DNA of 51,387 bases from Chloroflexi bacterium OHK40 (GTDB lineage Bacteria > Chloroflexota > Chloroflexia > Chloroflexales > Chloroflexaceae), in NCBI GenBank assembly GCA_004367505.1, contig SFCB01000080.1, positions 1-51,387 of the forward strand. Direction: 5' to 3'. The notes under the pieces were generated by a model. The model saw nothing but the letters and a program-made list of their open reading frames with translations, had not been told where the DNA came from and searched no databases. Both the position numbers and the translations under genes were made by a program. This document shows positions 35,443 to 43,826 of the stretch, piece by piece. Position 1 is the first letter of the stretch. Every line of letters begins with the position of its first letter.

Positions 35443-36792
35443 GGATCACCCCGCACGGATGGGCGCAATCAAGGTGCAGCACAGCGGCGAACGCCTGCGC
35501 GGCCCGCTCTACCTGGCCGAGACCGAGGTAGCCCAGCGCCTGCATCAGATGGCAATGAATACGGTTGCGTCGCTGGAGATCATCTCGAAGACGAGAAAGT
35601 CGGGCAGGGAGACGGCGAAGTAGTCGATCTGCACGGGCGCGTCGATCTGCTCCGTTCCGTAGGCGACTAGGCGCTCGAAGATCGCTGCGGCTTCGGCGTT
35701 GCGCCCGAGCGCGCGCAGCGCCAGGCCCCGGTAGAAGATCAACTCGGGCGGCTGGTCGTTGTAGTAGAGCGCCAGCACCGGCTCGACCGCTCCTCTGGCC
35801 GCCTGCTCCCAACACGCCCCCGCCCGCCCATGATCGCCGAGGCCAGTGTAGGCGCGCCCAAGCTCATAGAGGATGTCGTTCTCGGGTGTTATCGGCAGCT
35901 TCCCCTCGCCCAGATTGGGCGGATAGCGCCGCGCACGCTCTAGCAGCTGGATGGCCTCCGCGTAAGCCTCACGCGCCAGCGCCTCGCGTGCCAGCTGGAC
36001 GAGGCTCAGCACGTACTGGCCGACCACCTTGCCTTCGCCGCCCTCCCAGGGGTGGAAGCGACGGCCCAGGAGCAGGTTCAGCGCCTCGGTGTGGCGGCCG
36101 AGCCGGTTCAAGAGTGCCGCCCGCTCACAGCAGAGATCGTCACGCTGCTCCACGAGATCGGGACACGAATCCAGCGCCGCGAGCCGCTCCTCAGGCGGAT
36201 GGTTCAAGCGCTTACGGAGCTGGTCGAGCTCGAAGAAAACGCGGGCGTCGGTCGGGTTCAGGCTGAATGCCCGCTGATAGGCGGCCAGCCCTGCAGGCAA
36301 GTCGCCGCGCACGTTGACGTACGCCAGCCCGAGGTTGCGCTGCACCGTCGGAAAGGTCGGGTCGAGGGCGGCGGCGTGCTCCCAGCATGCGATCGCCTCC
36401 TCGTGCCGGCGCCGGCTGTACCAGAACAGGCCAAGGTAGTATGGCGCGCGTGGGTCGTTGGGCACGAGCCGCTGCGCCGCCTCCAGGGCCGGCACACACT
36501 CGAGCTGGTTCGGGAAGCAGCGGTCGGGCGCCAGCGCAGAGGCTGCCAGAAAGGCCTGCCGTGCTTCAGCCTCTTGCCCGGACAGCAGCAAGCACCAGCC
36601 CGCGTAGTAGCGCGATAGCGGCCAGTCGCCGGGTGCGAGCGCCAGAAGCTCCAACGCCTCGTCCCAGAGCTCGGCGTGGATGTAGTCCAGCGCCACTTCG
36701 CTCACGGTCAGCGCGTCGTCGCCGACGATCGCGACGAAGGTCTCGTCACTGATCACCTGCTCCGCCCAGGCGCGGGCTGTGTCGGGTTGCAT
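35408..36792 (-). pseudogene. TPR protein (C-terminal part of DUF5107 type) with frameshift
   Basis: The intact reading frame runs 36792-35545 (415 residues) and is made of TPR-like helices: WDEALELLALAPGDWPLSRY, APYYLGLFWYSRRRHEEAIA, NLGLAYVNVRGDLPAGLAAY, LLGRRFHPWEGGEGKVVGQY. It matches the TPR part of DUF5107 proteins as I know them, but the DUF5107 domain is missing. It ends abruptly in LPDFLVFEMISSDATVF. The next frame continues the family sequence, DDLQRRNRIHCHLMQALGYL, down to a stop at 35408. Adding one base near 35582-35586 (TTCGAG followed by GATGAT) would join the two. ATG 36792 has a good GAGGAG and starts 7 bases after the GH2 stop. A sequencing error is possible. Confidence 0.72.
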
Positions 36793-36799
36793 GCTCTCC

Positions 36800-39589
36800 T
36801 CACGGCAGGCAAAGAGCGCGGATCGCGTCGACCGTCAGCTCCACGTGGGGCTCGAAACGCTCACTCGTAAGGTAGCTCAACAGGCTCGCACGCAGCTGCC
36901 GGGCCACCAGCCGTCGCTCCAGGTCGCTCGTCAAATCCATTGAGCAGACGAGCAACCGGCCGCCGTACACCCTGGCCTCAAACAGCAGGCCGAGGCGACG
37001 GTTCTCAAACCAGGTGTCGATCGGTTGCACGATCGGGCGCAGGGCGGGCGGCAGGTGATCAATGGTCATCGCCGCAGCGCCGTGGATGAGCTCCCACCAC
37101 TGCCAGTTGCTGTGGAACTCGGTAGGGAAGGCGGCCAGGGCGGGGTGGGCCGGATCGCAGAGGATGCCGAGGGTATGGGGCGCCTGGCCGCAATCGGCCC
37201 CATCGCGCTTCGTCCAGGCGGTGTTCCAGAAGATGCTGGAGAAGCCGATCTGCGCGCTGGCGCGCACCTGCTCGGGCGGCAGGGCTAGCAACACCGCGCC
37301 GCCCTTCGCCAGCTCTGCGAGGGTTGCCTTGTCGAGGGCGGTGGCCACGAGCGCCCCTGCCGGCTCGGGTTCGGCTAGCCGTTCGGCAAAAAGCCAGAGG
37401 TCCCAGTCATTCTCGGCACGCGCATCGTCCAGGCTAACGGCGAGCGTGTATTTCGCGGCGGGTGGCAGTGTGCCCAGGGCCACATCGAGCGTGCCGAGGT
37501 GGGTGAGGCCGCCGGTGGGCACGTGCCGCGTGGGGAACTGCCCGCCCGCAACCGTCCGCCCGTCGTGGTCGAGCAGGCGCCAGGTGGCGGTGGTGTCGAT
37601 CAGGTCCGTGGGGCCAAAGTGGGCTACATCGACCTCGGCTGTCAGGCGTTCGCCCGTATGCCAGGTACGTTTTGGTAAGCGGGCGAGCGGCACCGTATCG
37701 CCGCAGAAACGTCGAAAGGCCTGAGCGGTGATGTAGCCCTTCTCGTCCCAGAACGGGTCGAGCACGCCCACGAGGGCCGTGCCCTGGCCGGGGAAATCGT
37801 GCAGATCGAGAAGCTGGAAGCCAGCGAAGCCCGGCGTGCGGAGCGCGGCCTCGATCTCCTCCTTGTAGCAGAGAGCCTGAAGCTTGCCCGAGGCGAGCAG
37901 GAACGCGCGAGCCTGGTCGCCCATGTGGTTTGCGGTGAGCAGGTCGCGGAAGAGCTCGAAGTTCTTCGGTTTGAGCAGACCGGTGTACTTGCCGATCTCA
38001 TCGAAGTTGGGGAAGACGCACCACTGCCCGATCTCGTGGCTGACAATCGGCCTGGCCAGATCGCGCACGAAGGCGCTGTAGTCGCTGCAGGTCTCCGGTG
38101 GGCGGCCATTGATTCGCGAGCGCAGTTCCTCGCCCCAGCCCTGCACGCGCGGCTCGGGAATGTTGTGGTAATCGTTCACATCCACACGTGGCCACCCGGC
38201 GCCTGCCGTAAACAGGCGGCGCGGGTCCCGGGCCTTCCAGTGGCGCACCCAGTCGCCCAGAAACGGCACGTGCCGCTCGCCAGCGGGCTCGTTGCCGTGC
38301 GCCATGAGCACGAAGGAGGGGTGGTTACCGTAGCAGCGCAGGATGCGGGCCGTCTCCGCGTGGAGCCAGCTGTCGAGCGGGCTCCCATCGCCGATCGTCG
38401 CGCCGTGGTTCGCCCAGACCGGACCCTCCACCTGCAGGTAGAAGCCCAGTTCATCGGCGGCCACGAACGCCGCCTCGGGCGGACACCAGGAGTGGAAGCG
38501 GATGTGATTCAGCCCGTGAGCGCGGCAGATGTTCATCATGCGCCGCCAGGGCGCGACGGCGGTAGGTGGGTAGCCGGTGAGAGGGAAGATGCAGCACTCC
38601 AGGGTGCCGCGCAGCATGATCGGGCGCCCATTAACCGCGATCTGTGTGCCATGCACCGTGATGTCGCGCAGGCCGAAGACGGTGCTCGCCTCGTCGGTGA
38701 ACGACTGATCGTCCACCGTGGCGCTCAAGGCACCGTGGAGCCGGTAGAGGGCGGGGCTGAACTCGTCCCAGAGCCGGGCGTCGGGGCCGAGGGCGTAGGA
38801 GAGCTCCGCCGTTGCGCCATCGACGTCGATCGGCAGTTCGAAGGTGGCGGCCGGTGGCGCATGCACACCGTCGCCGCTGGACTGCACTGCCTGGAGTGTC
38901 AGCCGCGCGCGCCCACCACGGCCCAGCCCGTTGCCGATGCGGAGCCTCACGCTCACGCGGCGCTCGGCGGCACGGGGGTAGACCTGCAGATCGTCGATCC
39001 AGACCGGCGCGCTGGTGGAGAGCGCGATCCGGCCGATGATGCCGTTCCAGTTCGTCTGGGTGTGGTCGGTGACGCTATGGGCATTCGCGCCGACCGGAAT
39101 GATCATCCGGTTGTCCACGCGGATCGTGAGGCGGTGCGGGCCGGGCATTACGGCGGTGCCGAGCAGGTACTGGTGAGGCGTGGAGAGGCTCGAATCGCTG
39201 CCGAGCTCCTGGCCATCGAGCCAGACGGTTGTTGCCCAGTGGGCGCGCTCAAGCGTGAGCAGCACGCGCTGGCCGAACCACGAGTCCGGTGCCTGGAAGG
39301 TGCGCTGGTACCAGGCAACGCCGCTGTAGTGCTTCTCGGGTTGAAGCCAGAAGGGCACCTTGACCGCGCTGGGCTCACGGTAGGGTGCGAAGCGCGCCTC
39401 GGTAAACCAGGAGCGGTCCATGATCAAACCGACCCAGGGCGTCTCGACCGTCACGTCGTTACCGAAACCCTGGGCCTGGAGCGAGCCGGGGAGCTCAATC
39501 ATCTCGGTGAACGCCTGCGCCTGCCACGCGTTCGCCAGGCCGCGATCGTCCGGATCGAGGCGGAACGCCCATGTTCCTGTGAGATCCAT
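36800..39589 (-). CDS. Glycoside hydrolase family 2 protein
   Basis: A 929-residue retaining glycosidase of the beta-galactosidase/beta-glucuronidase superfamily. A sugar-binding jelly-roll (MDLTGTWAFRLDPDD, then GVAWYQRTFQAP) is followed by an immunoglobulin-like domain. The TIM barrel (about 330-640) has GTLECCIFPLTGYPPT, HGLNHIRFHSWCPPEAAF and the acid/base glutamate in MAHGNEPAGE. The nucleophile is probably the glutamate in IVSHEIGQWCVF. The C-terminal 280 residues are beta-rich. No signal peptide is seen, so it acts in the cytosol on imported sugars. It starts 8 bases after gntR and ends 7 bases before the TPR gene. The exact substrate is unknown. Confidence 0.85.
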   Translation of the reverse strand: MDLTGTWAFRLDPDDRGLANAWQAQAFTEMIELPGSLQAQGFGNDVTVETPWVGLIMDRSWFTEARFAPYREPSAVKVPFWLQPEKHYSGVAWYQRTFQAPDSWFGQRVLLTLERAHWATTVWLDGQELGSDSSLSTPHQYLLGTAVMPGPHRLTIRVDNRMIIPVGANAHSVTDHTQTNWNGIIGRIALSTSAPVWIDDLQVYPRAAERRVSVRLRIGNGLGRGGRARLTLQAVQSSGDGVHAPPAATFELPIDVDGATAELSYALGPDARLWDEFSPALYRLHGALSATVDDQSFTDEASTVFGLRDITVHGTQIAVNGRPIMLRGTLECCIFPLTGYPPTAVAPWRRMMNICRAHGLNHIRFHSWCPPEAAFVAADELGFYLQVEGPVWANHGATIGDGSPLDSWLHAETARILRCYGNHPSFVLMAHGNEPAGERHVPFLGDWVRHWKARDPRRLFTAGAGWPRVDVNDYHNIPEPRVQGWGEELRSRINGRPPETCSDYSAFVRDLARPIVSHEIGQWCVFPNFDEIGKYTGLLKPKNFELFRDLLTANHMGDQARAFLLASGKLQALCYKEEIEAALRTPGFAGFQLLDLHDFPGQGTALVGVLDPFWDEKGYITAQAFRRFCGDTVPLARLPKRTWHTGERLTAEVDVAHFGPTDLIDTTATWRLLDHDGRTVAGGQFPTRHVPTGGLTHLGTLDVALGTLPPAAKYTLAVSLDDARAENDWDLWLFAERLAEPEPAGALVATALDKATLAELAKGGAVLLALPPEQVRASAQIGFSSIFWNTAWTKRDGADCGQAPHTLGILCDPAHPALAAFPTEFHSNWQWWELIHGAAAMTIDHLPPALRPIVQPIDTWFENRRLGLLFEARVYGGRLLVCSMDLTSDLERRLVARQLRASLLSYLTSERFEPHVELTVDAIRALCLP

Positions 39590-39596
39590 ATGCTAC

Positions 39597-40316
39597 TCAG
39601 CTAGCCAGGGACGCGTCCGAGGCGGCGGAAAGGAGTGTGCGCTGGCTCACCGAAGGCTCCATGGCTCGCAGGAAGGCATGGTCAAGATGATCCTGCACCG
39701 CCTGAATGGCGGCCTCGGTATTGCCGGCGCGCATAGCGGTGTAGATCGCGCGGTGCTCGGCGTTGCTGCTATGGAGCTCGTACTGCTCATAGTTGCGATA
39801 GAAGCGCAACAGTTGGATATGCGCGTTGAGCGAGCGCCAGGTGATGAGGAGCACGGCGTTCTCTGATGCGCCGATCAGCACCTCGTGGAAGCGCTGGTCA
39901 AGCTGAATGAACTGTAAATAGTCCTGGAACTGCGTGCTCACCTGCGCGCGCTCCATCTGGTTCATCAGCACCTCCAGCTCGCGCAGCACGAGCAGGCCGA
40001 GGCGCGGAACCGCGAGCCGTACTGCCTCCACCTCCAGCAACTTGCGGACATGCATCAGGTCGGCCGCCTCGCGCCGGGTGAGCAGGGGGCTCACGGTGTA
40101 GCCCTTGTAGGGCTCGAACGCTACCAGCCGCTCGGCCGCCAGCCGTGCCAGTGCCTCGCGTAGAGGGGTGGGGCTGACCTTGAGTTCGGCTGCCAGTGCA
40201 TCAATGTTCAGGCGCTGCCCGGCTTGCAGGCTCTGGTCCATAATCCGCTCGCGAAGCGTATCGTATACCGGCGTGGTCAGCACGGTGCGGGAGGATCGGT
40301 CGACAGCCCGTGACAT
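39597..40316 (-). CDS. GntR-family regulator, FCD subfamily
   Basis: A 239-residue DNA-binding regulator. The N-terminal winged helix (residues about 15-80) reads TPVYDTLRERIMDQSLQAGQ, then ALAAELKVSPTPLREALARL. The C-terminal all-helical FCD ligand domain has LDQRFHEVLIGAS and EHRAIYTAMRAGNTEAAI plus DHLDHA, whose aspartate and histidines usually hold a metal beside a carboxylate ligand. ATG 40316 is favoured because GGGG lies at a good distance; ATG 40328 is possible. It diverges from the fuconate dehydratase gene and probably controls both directions. A sugar acid such as fuconate is a natural guess for the effector. It is the first gene of the GH2/TPR unit. Confidence 0.88.
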   Translation of the reverse strand: MSRAVDRSSRTVLTTPVYDTLRERIMDQSLQAGQRLNIDALAAELKVSPTPLREALARLAAERLVAFEPYKGYTVSPLLTRREAADLMHVRKLLEVEAVRLAVPRLGLLVLRELEVLMNQMERAQVSTQFQDYLQFIQLDQRFHEVLIGASENAVLLITWRSLNAHIQLLRFYRNYEQYELHSSNAEHRAIYTAMRAGNTEAAIQAVQDHLDHAFLRAMEPSVSQRTLLSAASDASLAS

Positions 40317-40344
40317 AGGTGACCCCATTAGAGAATGCTCTATG

Positions 40345-40372
40345 ACTATAGCACAACCTATACAATAATCAA
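40345..40372 (-). promoter_or_regulatory. Promoter of gntR (minus strand)
   Basis: On the minus strand TTGATT (40372-40367) and TATAGT (40350-40345) are separated by 16 bp and lie about 28 bases before the preferred start codon. The region is AT-rich in an otherwise GC-rich window. Confidence 0.6.
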
Positions 40373-40373
40373 G

Positions 40374-40393
40374 ATGATCTTTTAAAAAATCAT
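40374..40393. promoter_or_regulatory. Palindromic operator candidate between divergent promoters
   Basis: A 20-base near-perfect palindrome (arms ATGATCTTTT and AAAAAATCAT, one mismatched pair) lies directly behind the -35 of the gntR promoter and 16 bases before the -35 of the dehydratase promoter. The site would allow one regulator to act on both. Confidence 0.5.
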
Positions 40394-40408
40394 GCCGCAT
40401 ATAGGGAC

Positions 40409-40437
40409 TTGACTTTTCAAATTGTTTGATCTATTAT
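40409..40437 (+). promoter_or_regulatory. Promoter of the fuconate dehydratase/transport unit
   Basis: TTGACT (40409-40414) and TATTAT (40432-40437), each five of six matches to consensus, are separated by exactly 17 bp. It points to the dehydratase gene, whose start is about 120 bases further. Confidence 0.75.
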
Positions 40438-40447
40438 CCTATAGGAT
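40436..40447. promoter_or_regulatory. Perfect 12-base palindrome overlapping the -10 box
   Basis: ATCCTATAGGAT is a perfect palindrome that begins within the last two bases of the -10 hexamer and covers the likely transcription start. That is a classic repressor position. A GntR protein encoded next door is the obvious candidate binder. Confidence 0.55.
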
Positions 40448-40562
40448 TTCTCCCACCCTGCCGTTGTCATAACGCGACATAACGATGTCGCGGCTGCTCA
40501 AGGCTCGTCCGGCCCACCCCACGCATGGGCGCCTCGCAAGCCCCTATAGCAAAGGACCGGGT

Positions 40563-41798
40563 ATGGGATCGACGGTGATCCGCAGTATCGCCACCCAGGA
40601 TCGTCGCTTTGCGCTTGCGCCAGGTGCGGGCGGCGACGCCATTCATCGCGACCCGTACTACGCCTACGCCGTCGCTCTGCTCAACACGGATGCCGGCCCA
40701 CGTGGCACCGGCTTCGCGCTCACGCTCGGCCCCGGCACGCCGCTCGTCTGCCAGGCCATCGATCTCCTGGCAGCGCCCCTGGTGGGCCGCGAGATCGAGG
40801 AGCTTATGGCCAGCTTCGGCCAGACCTTCAACGCTCTCGCCAACCACCCGCAACTGCGCTGGCTCGGCCCCCACAAGGGCGTGGTCCAGCTCGCCCTGGC
40901 CGCTATTACCAATGCTTGCTTCGACCTCTGGGCCAAGGCCCGTGGCCTACCGCTCTGGCGGCTCCTGCTCGATTTAACACCCGAGCAGATCACGGCCCTG
41001 CTCGACCTGCGCTACCTCGACGATCTGCTCACTCCGCAGGCTGCCACTGCCCTGATCGCGGAGCAGATCCCTAGCCGCCCCGAGCGCAGCGCGGTGCTCC
41101 GCGATGGCTACCCAGGCTACGACACCTCGGTCGGCTGGTTCGGCTATAGCGACGCGCAGGTACGGGAGCACGTCCGCCGGTCTACGGCGGCGGGCTTCGG
41201 CGCCGTCAAGCTGAAGGTCGGCTCTGCCGATGCGGAACACGATCTGCGGCGAGCCGCCATGGTGCGCGACAGCGTAGGGCCCGACGTCAAGCTCATGCTC
41301 GACGCCAACCAGCAGTGGAGTGTGCCCCAGGCCATGAGAATGTGCGCGCAGCTCCAGCCGCTCAACCCCTACTGGATCGAGGAGCCCACCCATCCAGACG
41401 ACATCCTGGCGCACCAGGCGCTGGCCCGCGCCGTGGCTCCGATGCGCATCGCTGTGGGCGAGCACATCCCCAATAGCGTCCTGTTCAAAAACTTCATACA
41501 GGCGGGCGCCATGCACTTCGTGCAGGTGGACTGCACGCGGGTGGGCGGGGTGAGCGAGTTCCTGACGGTGAGTTTGCTGGCTCGCTGCGCTGGCCGTCCG
41601 GTCGTGCCCCATGTGGGCGACATGGGGCAGATCCACCAGCACCTGGTGCTCTTCAACCGGGTGGCATTGGGGCACGAGGTGCAGTTCCTCGAATACATCC
41701 CTCACCTTCGTCAGCACTTTGTGCTTCCGGCACAAGTAGAGCATGGCGTCTACCGCATTCCGCAGGAACCGGGGAGCAGCGCGGACCTGCACGCCTAG
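40563..41798 (+). CDS. L-fuconate dehydratase-like enolase-superfamily enzyme
   Basis: A 411-residue mandelate-racemase-type enzyme expected to turn L-fuconate into 2-keto-3-deoxy-L-fuconate. It looks strongly like the characterised fuconate dehydratases: QLRWLGPHKGV, LWRLLLDLTPEQ, DLRYLDDLLTPQAA, GYPGYDTSVGWFGYSD. Catalytic residues are visible: K216 and K218 in VKLKVG, metal ligands D247 (LMLDANQQW), E273 or E274 (WIEEPTHPDD) and E300 (GEH), and H350 (VVPHVGDMG). These positions nearly match the Xanthomonas enzyme as I remember it. ATG 40563 (MGSTVIRSIATQD) follows AAAGGA; the in-frame start at 40485 adds 26 unrelated residues. A related sugar acid (for example L-galactonate or D-arabinonate) remains possible. 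Confidence 0.85.
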   Translation: MGSTVIRSIATQDRRFALAPGAGGDAIHRDPYYAYAVALLNTDAGPRGTGFALTLGPGTPLVCQAIDLLAAPLVGREIEELMASFGQTFNALANHPQLRWLGPHKGVVQLALAAITNACFDLWAKARGLPLWRLLLDLTPEQITALLDLRYLDDLLTPQAATALIAEQIPSRPERSAVLRDGYPGYDTSVGWFGYSDAQVREHVRRSTAAGFGAVKLKVGSADAEHDLRRAAMVRDSVGPDVKLMLDANQQWSVPQAMRMCAQLQPLNPYWIEEPTHPDDILAHQALARAVAPMRIAVGEHIPNSVLFKNFIQAGAMHFVQVDCTRVGGVSEFLTVSLLARCAGRPVVPHVGDMGQIHQHLVLFNRVALGHEVQFLEYIPHLRQHFVLPAQVEHGVYRIPQEPGSSADLHA

Positions 41799-41822
41799 CA
41801 GCGAGGGCAACGAGGCAGCGCC

Positions 41823-42797
41823 ATGCACGGAGTTCAAAACCGATCACTCACGAGCAATGCCGCCGTACCGCCTGTGCAACGACGCGCGCGGCTGCGCGCC
41901 GCGCGCACGAGCCTGCGCCGCCACTGGCAGCTCTATCTGCTGATGGTGCTGCCACTGCTGTACTTCGTTGTCTTCAAGTACATCCCGATGACCAACATCG
42001 TAATGGCCTTCAAGGAGTACAACGTCGTCGCGGGCGTCTGGGGCAGCCCCTGGGTGGGCACAAAGCATTTCGAGGCCTTCTTCAACAACCCGCAGTTCTG
42101 GACGCTGCTGAAGAACACCTTCTACCTGAGCCTCTACGGCCTGGCGGTGGGCTTTCCCGTGCCGATCATCCTCGCGCTCTGCCTGAACGAGATCCGCGAT
42201 GGCCTGTTCAAGCGCAGCGTGCAACTCGTCACCTACGCGCCCTACTTCATCTCCACGGTGGTAATGGTCTCGATGATCCTGCTGCTGCTGGCCCCGCGCC
42301 TCGGTGTGGTAAACCAGCTACTCGTCGCCCTGGGGCAGCCCCCGGTGAACTTTCTGGGGCGTCCCGATCTGTTCCGTACGATCTACGTCTGGTCGGACGT
42401 CTGGCAGTACGCCGGCTACTCCGCGATCATCTACCTGGCCGCCCTGGCCGGGGTGGACCCGACCTTGTACGAGGCGGCGCGCATCGACGGGGCCTCGCGC
42501 TGGCAGAAGATCGTCTACATCGACATTCCAGGGCTCATGCCGGCCGCGCTGATCATCCTGATCCTGAGCCTGGGCAACCTCATGTTCGTGGGTTTCGAGA
42601 AAGTCTTCCTGCTGCAGAACCCCCTGAATCTAAGTACCTCCGAGGTGATCGCTACCTATGTCTACAAGGTGGGCCTACTGAACGCGAACTTTGGCTTCGC
42701 CACCGCCGTGGGCCTGTTCAACTCGGTGATCAACTTCGTGCTGCTGCTCTCGGTGAATGCCATTGTGCGCCGCTGGAGCGGCAGGGGCCTGTGGTGA
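41823..42797 (+). CDS. ABC sugar permease, LplB type
   Basis: A 324-residue inner-membrane permease of the carbohydrate-uptake-1 group, close to LplB/YteP of Gram-positive polysaccharide systems. It has six hydrophobic segments after a basic N-terminus (LRRHWQLYLLMVLPLLYFVV) and IPMTNIVMAFKEYNVVAGVW. The cytoplasmic EAA loop is YEAARIDGASRWQKIVYIDIP, broken here as YEAARIDGA and QKIVYIDIPG. ATG 41823 lies 25 bases after the dehydratase gene; GAGGCAGC precedes it. It should pair with the next permease to import oligosaccharides. Confidence 0.9.
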   Translation: MHGVQNRSLTSNAAVPPVQRRARLRAARTSLRRHWQLYLLMVLPLLYFVVFKYIPMTNIVMAFKEYNVVAGVWGSPWVGTKHFEAFFNNPQFWTLLKNTFYLSLYGLAVGFPVPIILALCLNEIRDGLFKRSVQLVTYAPYFISTVVMVSMILLLLAPRLGVVNQLLVALGQPPVNFLGRPDLFRTIYVWSDVWQYAGYSAIIYLAALAGVDPTLYEAARIDGASRWQKIVYIDIPGLMPAALIILILSLGNLMFVGFEKVFLLQNPLNLSTSEVIATYVYKVGLLNANFGFATAVGLFNSVINFVLLLSVNAIVRRWSGRGLW

Positions 42798-42823
42798 GCC
42801 CGAACCGTGTGAGGAGGTTGCCG

Positions 42824-43723
42824 ATGCCAGTCCGACGCAAGCGTATCCGTGAGTCTATCGGCGATCGACTGCTGCTGGCCGCGATCTACACCTTACTCGC
42901 GCTGGTACTGCTGGTGGTCCTGTACCCCCTGATCTATATCGTCAGCTCCTCCTTCAGCAGCCCGCAGGCCGTGGCCTCAGGGCGGGTAGTGCTCTGGCCG
43001 GTGGAGTTCTCGCTGCGCGGCTACCAGGTGATCTTCACGAACCCACAGATCCTCACCGGGTATCTGAACTCGCTCTTCTACACCGTGGCGGGCACGGCAC
43101 TCAGCGTGACGCTCACGATTATGCTGGCCTACCCGCTCTCGCGCGGTACGCTGTTCGGACGCAACACGATCATGTTCCTCGTCACCTTCACCATGCTCTT
43201 CTCGGGCGGGCTGATCCCGACCTACATGGTGGTGCGCTCGCTGGGGCTGATCGATACGCGCTGGGCCATGCTGCTGCCCCAGGCAGTGGCGGTCTGGCAG
43301 GTGATCATCGCCCGCACCTTCTTCCAAACCACCATTCCCGAGGAGCTGATCGAGGCCAGCCAGCTCGACGGCTGCAGCGACCTGCAGTTCCTCTGGTCGG
43401 TGGTGCTGCCGCTCTCCAGGCCGATCATCGCGGTGATCGCCCTGATGTACGCGGTGTTCCAGTGGAATGCCTACTTCGACGCCCTGATCTACCTGAAGTC
43501 GGCTGAACTTTTCCCGCTGCAGCTGGTGTTGCGCGGCATCCTGATCCTCAACACTACGACGAGCGGGTCGATGGAGGCCTCGGCGATGATCGAGCGACAG
43601 CAGATGGCTGATCTGCTGAAGTACGCCCTGATCGTCGTGGCGAGCCTGCCGGTGCTGCTCGTCTACCCATTTGTGCAGCGCTACTTTGTGAAAGGGATGC
43701 TTATCGGTGCAATCAAGGGGTAA
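42824..43723 (+). CDS. ABC sugar permease, LplC/YtcP type
   Basis: The second membrane component, 299 residues with six hydrophobic segments. It shows SSFSSPQAVASGRVVLWPVE, GGLIPTYMVVRSLGLIDTRW and the EAA loop EELIEASQLDGCSDLQFLWS. ATG 42824 is supported by GAGGAGG at 42811-42817. The in-frame GTG at 42791 would overlap the previous gene by 7 bases and is less likely. The end IVVASLPVLLVYPFVQRYF is typical of YtcP. No ATPase gene lies in the locus, so the permeases must use a shared, MsmK-like ATPase encoded elsewhere. Confidence 0.9.
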   Translation: MPVRRKRIRESIGDRLLLAAIYTLLALVLLVVLYPLIYIVSSSFSSPQAVASGRVVLWPVEFSLRGYQVIFTNPQILTGYLNSLFYTVAGTALSVTLTIMLAYPLSRGTLFGRNTIMFLVTFTMLFSGGLIPTYMVVRSLGLIDTRWAMLLPQAVAVWQVIIARTFFQTTIPEELIEASQLDGCSDLQFLWSVVLPLSRPIIAVIALMYAVFQWNAYFDALIYLKSAELFPLQLVLRGILILNTTTSGSMEASAMIERQQMADLLKYALIVVASLPVLLVYPFVQRYFVKGMLIGAIKG

Positions 43724-43826
43724 CGATCGGGACGGAGTTGCGCCGGCAGAGGGTAGGGGCCACGACGCTGCCGGGGCAGACACAGACACGCTTGAAGGGG
43801 AGCGTACTCGAAGGAGAGGATCTATC

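Noticed and set aside
37799-39604. 601-codon plus-strand frame opposite GH2
   Set aside because: Shadow of GH2 coding; no domain recognised.
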